A stretch of DNA of 64,000 bases from Tubiluchus corallicola. Lineage: Eukaryota; Priapulida; Priapulimorpha; Priapulimorphida; Tubiluchidae. The translations under genes were made by a program, and so were the position numbers. This document shows, piece after piece, positions 12,701 through 23,500 of this stretch (position 1 is the first letter of the stretch; each line of letters opens with the position of its first letter). The stretch lies in contig JAQGDQ010000042.1 of assembly GCA_030141605.1 (NCBI GenBank), positions 124,001-188,000 on the forward strand. Reading direction: 5' to 3'. The notes beneath the pieces were generated by a model. The model was not told where the DNA came from and did no database searches. It saw only the letters and a program-made list of their open reading frames with translations.

Positions 12701-15700
12701 GTACAGGAAGTTGACTAAAGCTCTTGCAGATGGTAAGAAGGACCTGTCAGAGATTATTGAACAAGCAACACAAGCCTATGATGCCAGGTATAGCTGTTAT
12801 TATTGTCAGATATGGTTTTATAATTTCTGTTTTTCTGGCATTCTTATTCAGAGTTACTTCCTGCAAATAATCAAGGTGGCAATTGTCAAGATTATATTAT
12901 TAATGGTGGTATAAACCAACAGTAACATAGATAGTTACATTTTTGTAACAAACTTGAAAGATACATTAGACTTCAAGTCAACTTACGTCTTTCAGGTTTG
13001 GTATCAAAATTTAATTGTGGGTTTATACCATCATTAATAATAATCTTGATGTTGACATTATAGTAATTAACTTATTATCTAAAGAAATTTCAGGCTGAAA
13101 CTTAATCAAAATATTAAAACATATTAATATAACATTGGAAACACTGAATTATGGTGGCCTAGTGGTCTGAATATATATCTGCCGTATAAACAAAAGGTCT
13201 TTTGTGCAAATGGGATGTATTTGAACTTTTTTACACTTACCATCTTTCGAGATTGGTATCAGAGTTTAAGTAATTGTGGGTGTACACCTGCAATACATCT
13301 CCCTATATAAATCTAAGTTGCGAAGTGCTTTAGTAACTTAATCATTTTTATTTTGTTAAGCAAACTGACAACTCAAGCATGCCATGAGCCTTATATCACT
13401 TGACTGTTTAATAACAAATATAACTACATAACAGAAATTATTATTACCCTGTTTTCACTTTAAATGCCATGCACCACGCAAAGCAATGACAGGTACCATT
13501 TTTAAACTTTTTGGTGTGATGTGGCCAATGTTTTGAACCCACGACTTCCTAGATGAAAAGAAACATGTTATCCACTAGAATATATTCTTTCATCGTAAAC
13601 TATACAATCTTCAAACTTTCCAACATAAAATTGATGTTTCTGTTACGTATGGTAACTCTTTAGCTCATCGTGTTTCTTTTTGCATAATTACATAGAGATG
13701 AAGCTCGAAGCAAGACGATTGCGCTAAAAGAGAGGTCAGAAAAAGATGAGCAAGCGCATAACCAAGAAGTTAAAGAGCTGAACAGAATCGTTGAAAATGA
13801 TAAGAAACTAAAAGAATTTATGGTTTGTAAGGCTAACGAACGTCTTTGCCAAAAAGAAGAGATGGAAAAGAAAAAACAGTTGAAGGGTAATCTTTTATTC
13901 TTTAATTCATGCTTAATTTTACTAGTCCTTGACTTGCTTTTAAATCATATATTATTGGGTATAATATTAAATTAGTAAAAAACTAAGGTATAATGTCTCA
14001 TTGTAAGATATAACTTAAAATTAAAGACCGTAGTAACAGTAGTAGCTGCATAGTAGCATTAGGAGGAGGAGTAGCAGCAGAAGCAGCACATTTTGCTGTC
14101 ACTGAAACTTTTATGATGCTTTAACAGCATCTGATTAATATTAACTATTCGGCATAGTTAAAACTACGTCAAAGTAGAATTTACCAAAATTTTGGTTTTT
14201 ATAAAAACAAGTGCTAAATATATTGGACTTTTATATTCTCGCATCAAATTATCAAGAAAATGTCCAAAAAATACTAAAAATTTAATTTTATAATCCCGTG
14301 CCCTTTTCTCTGCCTAGAAACTAGTGTTGAAATTGCAAAAAACTTGTATTTTCAAACTACAATAGTAGCTCTTTCAGGCAGTCATTTTGCTTTGGGCTTT
14401 TTCTGTTGACAAACATAAATCTTCATTAGGAAAGAGCCACCTACTGGATTTAAACATATCTTCAATGTGCTCTTGCAAAGTCCATAGCAACCACACTTTC
14501 GTACGGTTGCTAAGTGTTTTGTAGAGATGCGGCAAAAAACAATGGCTGACTTTAACAGCGATTTTTTCAATATTATGTTTTTCACTGCATAACCTGCACC
14601 TCAACTTCAACGATCTCTGCTTAGAAATAACATAGAGTTATGAGTTTGTTATCTAAATGATCCTCATAAAATGGAGACTCAATGTATGTGCATAACTGAA
14701 AAACGTTAATTGCTGACTTATGGATGATTTTGCTGTGCAAGCACACAAATAACTGTTTCTAAATTGCAGCTATAATTATGATGATGATAATTATTAACAT
14801 ATCGCAGTCTCCGTGACAATTTTAATATTTTTTTATTCAGATACTTCTGAACAAAAACAGCGTTCAAAGAGTCTAGATTCTGTGGAAAATTATGAGATGG
14901 CTTTTGAGAGAATTCGCCTCATTGCCGGAGAAGATGATCTGGATTCTTTAGTAACAAAATTCATTGAATGTGAAGACCAGAACTTTGCTTTATTTAATTA
15001 TGTCAATGAATTAAATAATGAAGTGGAAACATTGCATGAGCAAATAGAAGGTAATTAGATCATTTATTTTTTATTTGGATAGCAGTTAACATAGCAACTG
15101 AAAATCAAAGTATTTTTGGGTGTAGAGATATTCTCTCAGTTTAACGTCTTTGTACTATGTTAAGTTTTTCTATTTTGTACATTATAATTTGCTTGCATGT
15201 TTAAAGTATTACTATACTGTTGGCTTTGAGTATTATTAATTGTATTCCAGCAAAGAAAATGGAAATAGATAGCTTTCATCGAAGTGAAGAGGCAGCCCAG
15301 AAAAATACCCAAGAACTTCTCATGTCACTTGAGGTACATTTTCATATGTAGAACTAGACATTAATGGCTTATCAATATGAGTCCTTAAATTGTTTTCAAA
15401 ATTAAAAAAATGAGAATATTTTTAAGTCTAGAACATTAAAAATTTAAACATTCTCAAAAATCTTAAATATTTTTAAAATTATTTTTAAAAGTGTAGACTA
15501 TTGTCTTATAAACAAAAGTATCATATTTGAGTAATATTGTGTTTTACAATAGCACTTTTTATTTTAATTGCCGTAACAACTGAAGATCCACTCGATCTTT
15601 TATATCATTTGGATACAACTTTTATACTGTAAATTATTTTTTTAGTGGACCGAAATACTATTATGGAGATGTGTTTTGCTCATCCAATGCTCAACCTTTA

Positions 15701-18478
15701 ATTACATTTCCAGTGACTTATCTTCAGAAGTGCATACCTATCACAATGCTATTCCTAAATTCCATAATCAAATTCATGGCCATTATATGAATTAAAATTC
15801 TGGAATATTGTTTCTTGATCCATTAGCAATCTGACTTCCAACCAACTGCATTTCAACTTATTATTCTTTTGGTGTATACCCCCATGCATGTCTGGAAGTT
15901 TTAAATACCCTGTGCACTCTATCCAGGGAGCTCAAAGACTACCAGTGTTTAAATGTTGGACAGTACAAGTCTGCTCCTGATATCTCAGTACTTAACGTCA
16001 AACTGTTTGATGATGATGATGATAACTACAATGATGAGAACGATAATTAGCAATAACGATGATAGCAATGATGACACAGCAGTTATTGTTTAAAATTGGT
16101 CCCATCGAATGCGTTTATAGTGGTTTTTGCAGGCTCTTTTTAGCAATGTGATAAATGTAAGTAAAGAAGTGAATGGTATTAGTGAAGTGAATGAGTAAGT
16201 GACAAATTATTTTTAAGCCTGATGTAATGACTAAAAAACTCCAAAAGGCTATGAACTAAATTCACGTAAGCTGATTTATGTGAATAAATAATCTAGTGGT
16301 AAAACAGTTAAGAAAATATCTAAATTCATTGTGCACTAATGTGATTCATTGTTACACAGGAAAAGTTAAATCTGTTAAACGGGGAAGAAGCAGAACTGAA
16401 AGCTAAACTAGTAGCAACCAATGCAGTCATTGATCGGTTAAAAGAAAAGATTGAAGCTTTGTTTAACAAAATTGGTTGCGATAGTGCCAACGTTGGTGAC
16501 GTCCTTGGTGCAAACGCTGGTATCACTAACAATAACATTATGCTTTACTTGGGAATCATTGAACAACGTGCGAGTGATTTGCTAAAGATGCTTAACTTTA
16601 TGCAGCATCAGGTAAAATAGTTAAATCCTTTGCAAACTGTGTGAGACAGTGTTTAACTGATGGTGATGCATTTGTTTACGAGTCTTAAATAAGCAGCACT
16701 AGAAACTTTTGAGCAGAGAACAAATACTTAGCCGAACGGTTCTGTTATTGTATTTCACCAACTTTTTCTATTGTTTCTAAGGCGGTTGATTGTGCAAATT
16801 CACTTAATATGCTTCTTAGCCTGTCTTGTAATTAGGTCGTAATCCTGTAATGCAGTACCTCCTTTTTACTTGTATGATGGTACACCAAATTACGTTTAAT
16901 TTTGATTATATATATTATTTTTTAACTTCTGAGCCTTTAGTTTGTGATTTATTACTACTAACTTGTCTTACAGTTTTCTTGATAATGAAGTAAGTCATTT
17001 GGTATCTCCAACATTGAATTTGTTACTTACAGCTAGTGTTTGACAAATTTTATATTGTTGTTTCTGGCAGAAGTTTTTGTGGCACCACTTAAATATGAGA
17101 TACATTTAATTGTAAATTCTTATGCTCTTTCTACTCAACTGGCTGCGTTGTTTGAATTCTTTCCTTGAAGTCAATTTAGTCAAATACATATAGTCCGTAG
17201 CAATGGCTACTGTGGCTGCTCACATTCTATATTTCATTTTGGTCTTTAATGGCCAATAAATCTATCAAGGTATTGCAATTATAAAAGATTAACTAGGATT
17301 TTGTTTTCTGTTTACAGAAGTTTGCAGTAGATGAAACTGCTAGACCTCCATCGCCATTGGTACCTAGACCTGCTACTGCCATGCTTCCAACGCTAGTTCG
17401 GCCTCCAACTACGGGGTACTGTTATTACTCAAATCATACCTTTTCCTAGACTATTGCATGTAAATTATGTGTGACAACCAGGGCCGAATTATAACCATTT
17501 GAGGCCCCTAGGCTAATGAAATTATGGGGCCCCCTCAAACAGATCCACCCTCTAACTCACTTGCAAGATGAGCAACATGATAAACAAATATGGATTGAGG
17601 CCCCATCATTTGCAAACAGGCTCAAAACTGTGTCCCTTATTGCAAACAAAAGGCCTCAAACACGGGTCTTTTATCTCAAATAAGGGATCACAAACAGGGG
17701 CCTTTTTTGTGATCCCTTATTTGAGATAAAAGACCCGTGTTTGAGGACTAAAAGACTAAATTGGGTTTTCAGATTTCCAGGCTGCTCTTTCTAAAGTTGA
17801 AATTTTATTTTAAGTTAAATGAATTATTTGGCAATGCCAGATATTAAAATATTACACTCATTTTGCAAAAAAATACATTTGAAAGTCTTTTAACGGTGCC
17901 CCTCAAATTTGGGGCTCCCAAGCTTCAGCGGCCCTAGGCTACAGCCTATACTAGCATATAGGGCAAACTGGCCTTGGTGACAACTGTACATTTGAGAAAA
18001 AAAAATGCCTACAGTCAAATCTCGTTATAATGCCCTCCCCCCTTTATAATACCAATCTCGCTTAATGCCCAAATTTTTAGTACAACAAAATGTCTATATT
18101 TGCATAGGCATGTATGTATTAATGCACCTCATTATAATGCCAGACTCGCTGTAACACCAACTTTTTTTCAGTGCCAAAGTAGGCTGTATAAAGAGGTTTG
18201 ACGGTTATGTACTATTAAGGTAGTTTGTTACAGATTTTTACACACCCACACACATTTCAAGCATGTAGTTTTTTGTTGAATATATACTTTTGGGCTTTAG
18301 GGATGACAGTGATTATAGTTCAGATGATGAGGACTTGGTTAAACCTATGGAACCTGATGAAGTAAAAGGAAAAGTCATGAGAGTCATTTCTCGTAAAGAA
18401 GTTGCTAACAAACTAGACAAAATTGACTTCACTGCAGCGGCAAAAGCAAAGCGTAGATCTCTGAACAAGAATGCCTAG
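9788..18478 (+). CDS. CCDC63: Outer dynein arm docking coiled-coil protein (CCDC63/CCDC114 family)
   Basis: Ten exons join in phase: 9788-9963, 10745-10934, 11696-11818, 12606-12787, 13696-13886, 14841-15050, 15251-15333, 16360-16611, 17318-17415 and 18301-18478. They give about 560 residues, essentially the length of human CCDC63 (563) and shorter than CCDC114/ODAD1. Almost the whole product is coiled coil. Family landmarks are the N-terminal LQNEHARLQRQFRTMEGDKKAY, SLNFNKMLTVNAELRTKLDHLL in exon 4 and the FIECEDQNFALFNYVNELNNE block in exon 6. The C-terminus becomes acidic, then basic (DDSDYSSDDEDL ... AKRRSLNKNA). Relatives (Chlamydomonas DC2/ODA1, human ODAD1) anchor outer dynein arms to doublet microtubules, so this animal has motile cilia or flagella. 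CCDC63 and CCDC114 are paralogues; which one this equals needs a tree. Confidence 0.88.
10530..10592 (-). repeat. Fragment of the GGGCC-ended repeat family
   Basis: Read on the minus strand, this holds ttgggccccaggctaatgaa, close to the left end of the repeat at 17480-17975 (cccctaggctaatgaaatta). It is a truncated relative in intron 1 of the docking-protein gene. Confidence 0.45.
12214..12530. mobile_element. Possible hAT-like MITE
   Basis: The ends attgtgggac and ggttcccacaa form a short inverted repeat, and the left part contains an ATCGATTAATC-type subterminal repeat. No clear target duplication or reading frame was seen, so the call is tentative. It ends about 75 bases before exon 4 of the docking-protein gene. 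Confidence 0.3.
12880..13056. repeat. Imperfect foldback repeat
   Basis: The left arm (tcaagattatattattaatg gtggtataaacc, to about 12914) is the reverse complement, with few mismatches, of the right arm (ggtttataccatcattaata ataatcttgatg, about 13017-13056). Arms are about 36 bases around a 100-base loop. A similar motif (ggtatcaaaa..aattgtgggttt) recurs near 25955-25985, which points to a dispersed family. Confidence 0.55.
13150..13300 (+). repeat. tRNA-derived SINE-like sequence
   Basis: The stretch ggtggcctagtggtctga, followed by a loop and aaaaggtcttttgtgcaaat, resembles a degenerate tRNA head with an A-box. A tail around ggtatcagagtttaagtaat tgtgggtgtac is shared with the repeats at 12990 and 25955. 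It is not an intact tRNA gene. Confidence 0.4.
13512..13575 (-). repeat. tRNA-like fragment with a B-box
   Basis: On the minus strand it reads ctagtggataacatgtttct, then aagtcgtgggttcaaaac. The latter matches a Pol III B-box (GGTTCAANNCC-like). The cloverleaf is not convincing, so this is called a SINE head or tRNA pseudogene rather than a tRNA. Confidence 0.4.
15998..16080 (+). repeat. Degenerate GAT microsatellite
   Basis: An interrupted run of gat/aac-type triplets in intron 7 of the docking-protein gene. It has no coding meaning. Confidence 0.6.
17480..17975. mobile_element. hAT-like repeat with an internal perfect hairpin
   Basis: The left end is cagggccgaattataacc and the right end ggcaaactggccttgg, with gcccctaggct near the left end and agcggccctaggct near the right. 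CAGGG-type termini are common in hAT elements, although a clear 8-bp target duplication was not found. It sits in intron 9 of the docking-protein gene and contains the 41-bp inverted repeat listed next. No transposase frame is present. Confidence 0.5.
17654..17746. repeat. Perfect 41-bp inverted repeat with an 11-base loop
   Basis: Bases 17654-17694 are the exact reverse complement of 17706-17746. The core is caaacacgggtcttttatct and its complement. The loop is 17695-17705. As RNA this would be a long perfect hairpin inside an intron. Confidence 0.9.
18012..18205. mobile_element. pogo/Tc1-like MITE, first copy
   Basis: It starts cagtcaaatctcgttataat after TA and ends with ggtttgacgg before TTA. 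Internal copies of the end sequence (ctcattataatgccagactc) are present. A second, truncated and inverted copy lies at 25165-25279. No transposase is encoded. Confidence 0.65.
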
Positions 18479-20558
18479 ACCAAGTGATTGTCCTGTTGGG
18501 GTTTTTGTTATTTTAATATTGTGGGTGCAATTATTCTTATGATCATTATTAAATTAAAAATCAAAGTTCTGTAGGCTTATTTCTATTTGATTGGATTTAT
18601 ACCTGAAAATAATGTTGACAGAAATCTTTAAAGTTTAGTATAAATACTTTTTTCTGTATCTAAGATTGCATAATAAATCGAGTTGCCTTAATGTTCCACG
18701 TGAACTGTAGATGTTTCATAGTTTTGCTACCAAACAGTTAGCTTGTCTGAAATAACTTCATTTACTCTTCCAGTTTTAATGTACTAACTGCTAACTCAGC
18801 AAAGAGTCATTTTTATAACACTTAGCAGACTAAACAACTAGGTGCTTAACTTTCTGACTTCTCGAATTGTGAAGTCGTTTATGATCTTTCAAAATCAAGT
18901 GATTTGGTATACAACCTTTTAATAGAAAGAATCGCTAAGTTAGTGAGTCTATGATTGTTCATAGTTAAGCAAAGATTACATATAATTGTTAATTAATTTC
19001 AACTTAGAAAAACTGTAGAACAGCTAGCCTGTGAGATCTGCCGAGAGTTAACTGTAGAGAAATATGTCCATGCCCTTGATGAAACAACGACGTTATAATA
19101 ATTATTGTTTTACGTTTTAAATTAAAATATATAATTTAACATGACTGCGTTAGGTAAGTATATGAACGAAGAAAATTATAAAATTTCTGGTCTGGCGTGT
19201 GAAAAAATAAGTGTACAGAGGCGAATAGACAGAAACAGAAGTATTTTTATAATCAGCCTTATTAACAGAAAGTATTATTGTCCGCACATCCCGCACATTC
19301 CACGCTGTGCCACTGGATAAAGTGCCAAATTGCACATAAGAATAAAAGTTATCAATGATAGACTTTTATTAATTTTAATCATAAAGGCATATACATACAT
19401 GTACGTATTATGTATTTACATCTATCAAATTTGAATCTTCGGAATAAAATAAATTAATGGCTAGAAAAATTCACCGCACTAGTCGTAGTACAAATAGCAT
19501 TTACAGCTGTGATTATCATATTGAGTGCATTTCATGCATTAATGCCTACTTTATAACTACTGTAGTAGCAGTTACAATTGTTTAAACAACAACAATATTC
19601 TGTAAAATTGATCGTTACGGAAGTATTTTAAATATTTCCCAAGTATAAGATGTATATTGACAGTGACAGTCAAAATAAATTACAGGTATCATTTGTAATT
19701 GTTTGGTTTTCAGTAAAAATTACACAATAAGCCTTTTCACAGTTTTGCTAAATGCACATACAGTTGCTGTAGGTCAAAGGTTAAATGTACCACAGCAACA
19801 CATCTTAACCACAAGTACCAAGTTCAATAGAAGGTGAAACAAACTAATTAGGGGCCATCCGCACATAACGATATCAAGTTTAGAGTAGGTAGGCAACAGG
19901 AGACCCGATAACGTCATGATAATGAAAGGTAGGTAGGTCATTGAGTCACGACATCGTTCTCTGACTTTGCGCTTTATTCAACTTCACGCTTTTTTGACAT
20001 GTTGATCATGCATCTCAAAAACTGTGGAGCCACAACCAAAGTGTTGTCGTCAACATCAAAAGCAGCAGATTGCGCCACCAGCGGAAGTGCTATTAAACGA
20101 ACAACCAACTCATCCAGTACGTCTGGAAGCGATGCGGAACAAGAAATGGTGAGACGGTTGTTTGTGGTCAGCCGTGAGGAGAAGGAATCTGTAGAATAGG
20201 TAATAGAATAGAAATATGATAATGCCATTATAACGCAAGGTAGATATGCCCTATAAATTGGTTGAAAACTTGATATTGTTATATGTGAATGGCTTCTTAA
20301 CGCATAACTGGCTTTACAGCTGGACTAACGTGACAAGCAAGCCTGCTGCACATTTAATTACAGGCAGAAATCACAGAATCATGCTATTCTGACAACAGTG
20401 GTAATCTATCCATGATGCACGAATAATATCACATATATCGCAAGGTATGCCCAATTAAAAATACGTGAAATGCCTGTAAAGCTGCAACGCGCTGCACAAC
20501 CTAGTCATCTTGCGCATAAAAGACAAGTTTTATTAGTTACACAATGTGAACGAGACGC
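18479..20558. other. Intergenic region between convergent genes
   Basis: This lies between the stop of the docking-protein gene and the stop of GOSR1, and so contains both 3' UTRs. ATTAAA at 18548-18553 is a plausible polyadenylation signal for the plus-strand gene. The PIF/Harbinger-like element at 19851-20296 occupies the part nearest GOSR1. A repeat also found near 30226 (cttttcacagttttgc) occurs at 19731-19790. No gene is supported here. Confidence 0.55.
19851..20296. mobile_element. PIF/Harbinger-like MITE
   Basis: The left end ggggccatccgcacataacg atatcaagttt pairs with the right end aaaacttgatattgttatat gtgaatggcttc as imperfect terminal inverted repeats of about 30 bases. Both sides carry TTA (19848-19850 and 20297-20299), the 3-bp target duplication typical of PIF/Harbinger. 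Short open frames inside show no transposase motif. Confidence 0.7.
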
Positions 20559-23500
20559 TCAGTGAAATGCATACAGAAGCAATACTATTATGCAAATTGA
20601 TATAACTATACCAAGAATGATGGAATCTCGGCGCTTGCGGAAGTTTACTCTCTGTATAAGGCTATTCACAAGTGGAAATTTATCTGTAAATCAAAGTTAA
20701 GGTTCAAATCAGTTAGTCTTACAAGCATATCGTGTTGATCAAAATTACAAAATATATGAAGAGCAAATCGGTGTGGAGAGCAAACAAAACACAATTGTGG
20801 TGTAAGCAATCCCTGGAATATTTCTATACTTATTTAAAAAATATAAAATATTAGTGATAGTATACTATTAACTACGTATATGTCATCATTTCACGAAAGA
20901 GAATTGCGAAAGTATGAATTAAGAAATTAAAGGCTCACCGACACACTGGACATTTTAGAAACTTTTAATACTTTGGATGGATTAAGAAACCATCATTTAT
21001 TTACATCAGAAATGCATATTAAGAGAGCAAATCACCCTCAAAAGAGGTACCTCAGAATGCCGCCTGGAATGCTTGCGGCATCACAAGCATAAGCCAATCT
21101 TTCAAGTACGATAGTAGGATTAGCGAAGGCAGGCAACCCTTGCCTTGACCTTCAGTAAGAGTTCGCTTGCAGTGAAGGACAATCTGGCTGTGCATGTTTT
21201 AGTAGGTATGTATATTCTACACATCGTTTATGAATAGTTTCCTGTTAAATCAAAGAGCAAGCGACGCTAATTTTTTGCTTAGGCCGGCTCTCTGACTTAT
21301 AGGTATTTTAAGCACTTTACAGAAAATCAAGTCGGAGAAGAATTACATTTTTTTAGGCTGTTGCATTTAACTGACAACTACCATGATTTGAATAGTAAAT
21401 CATATAGTTTTGTGAATACTTGTTATAAAATATCATTCCCAATGTTGTAGTTTCGCCATTTTTTATTCAGGAATAAGAATTTAGTTGAAACTTGTTACAG
21501 TAAAATGCGCAATGAGCAAGCAATTTGTGCTAGAATCGCTTTAATTTAAAACCTTTTTCTAAAGATATGCGAAATTGCCAAAAAAATAACTGTGGTTTCA
21601 AACTGGGCAAAGCTTAATTAAGTTTATATCATGATAATGTAATTCAAGCACTAAATTTGTGAAACTACGACATCAAGATCTTTATGAGGCCACTACTTTT
21701 AGCTTTTTGAGTTACAGTAGATTTAGCTTTTACCATACTAGATAAACAAATTTTGTGATTTGTCTTAAATTATAAAAAATAGGATATTAATGTCAGTAAG
21801 CTTTTTTCTAAATATTTCACTTGCTATATATATTTGTCTGCAAATATTACTAATGTTATTGCTTGAACTATAGAATTGGGCAGTGCAGTGAGTGTTCTCA
21901 AAGGCAGCATTCTCAAAATACATAAATGTCACATCTATATAGAGCTTTGAAGAACTTGATTTACTTGTTAACGAAGCACATCACTTTAGATCATCCGTTT
22001 GTTTTAACTCTTTCATCTAGGTCTGATCGAGATGCTTGCTGACCAATGAATTTTTCTCAAATTGTCACTACATTCTTCTATGCTTGTTATTAATGCAGCC
22101 TAAAACAGCGCATTATGATACAGTTATTGAAATGTTATAGTCATTAAAATTAATAATATGTGTAATGTAATGCAACACTGTATACTCAGGGCTTCAGTCG
22201 TTTCCCATGGAAGCCCCGGAACAGTAGTGCTCCGGGTTATGCTACTTGTATTTAGTTATAGAGTTCATGATATGCTTATAAGAGCACAGTCTGTATAGAT
22301 CCTAGTTTTGCCAAGTTACCATTAGCCCATTGCCAATGATTCTTGAGCAAATTACAAGTTGGCAATTTACAATGGTCTGTTTCTTTCGTTTCACTCAGCC
22401 AACTAGTCCTTATATTTGTCAAAGAAGTTTGAGAAACTTGTTTGATATTAGCCTTCATCAATGATTCTAGTGATTCCAAATTTATTATTAATACAGAATA
22501 TAAATAACAAATAGAAAAGGATACTGGCCATGGCATTAAGCTTGTTGGTGATATCATGAAAAGTTCTCTTCTGTTTTTCCAAACTGTCTTTTGTTGCCAT
22601 AGCAATGCTAACAAGAAAATATAGTAAAGTCATATAGCAATTTCATTCATTCAGAAATTCTTTGCTAAAAATTTGTTAAAATAGTTTCTTCTACTATGCA
22701 GAATATAAATTAACAGATAAAATGTTTAAATAATATGTGTGACAGTACTTTTTGTTACCTACCTTATCTGCTCTTCAACTAGCCTGTCCGAACTGCAAAA
22801 AAGAACAACGAATAAAGGGGATATTTACTATAAAATAATAAAACAGAAGTCATCTCTTTTCAAACAACAGCTAAAGGTAACAATATTTTTAATTGTGACA
22901 TTTTTACAAGGGACCAAGTCCATATAAATATCATAAAGTATCACATAGTATCATATATAAGACAAGTACAATATAAAATCAAACTCAAAAAGTTAGCTAA
23001 GTTCATGTGTGCATTCTGAATAAGAAAAGACTGAAAAAATATATTATCGTAACATAGATTTCATGTTATATCAGCCAATAGTTTTAAAATTACCAGAACG
23101 CAACAAAATTTTCCATTTATGATAAAAATTGATTAGTGGAGGGTGGGTTGAATGAATTATGCTGATAACAACAAGATACTGTTTTGGTTTCTCTATCGAC
23201 CAACTGCAAATGACCCAGACTGACTATGATAGTAGCACATTCCAAAGTGGGCTTTCAATTCTAAATCCTTGTTAGCATATTGAACCAGGGATTCTTCAAA
23301 TTACTCTTTTATGCATGTATGGCAGAGTATTCTAGTAGGACCTATTTTTTTATGTTAGAAAAAATTACCTTCGAATATGTTCTTGTTCTTTTAAATAAAG
23401 ATCTGTTCTCCGATTCAACCCTGTAGCACTTTTATATGACCTGTAAAATGTACACCAGAGTTACACACACTTGAAAGTGTTCATACAATTAAGCGCACAA

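Noticed and set aside
19999-20199. 66-codon plus frame and overlapping 84-codon minus frame
   Set aside because: Both lie inside the PIF/Harbinger-like MITE and show no transposase or other motif.
22276-22614. 112-codon minus-strand frame overlapping GOSR1 exon 7
   Set aside because: Different frame from the SNARE exon and lacks GOSR1 C-terminal sequence, which is found instead in the exon at 20683-20559.
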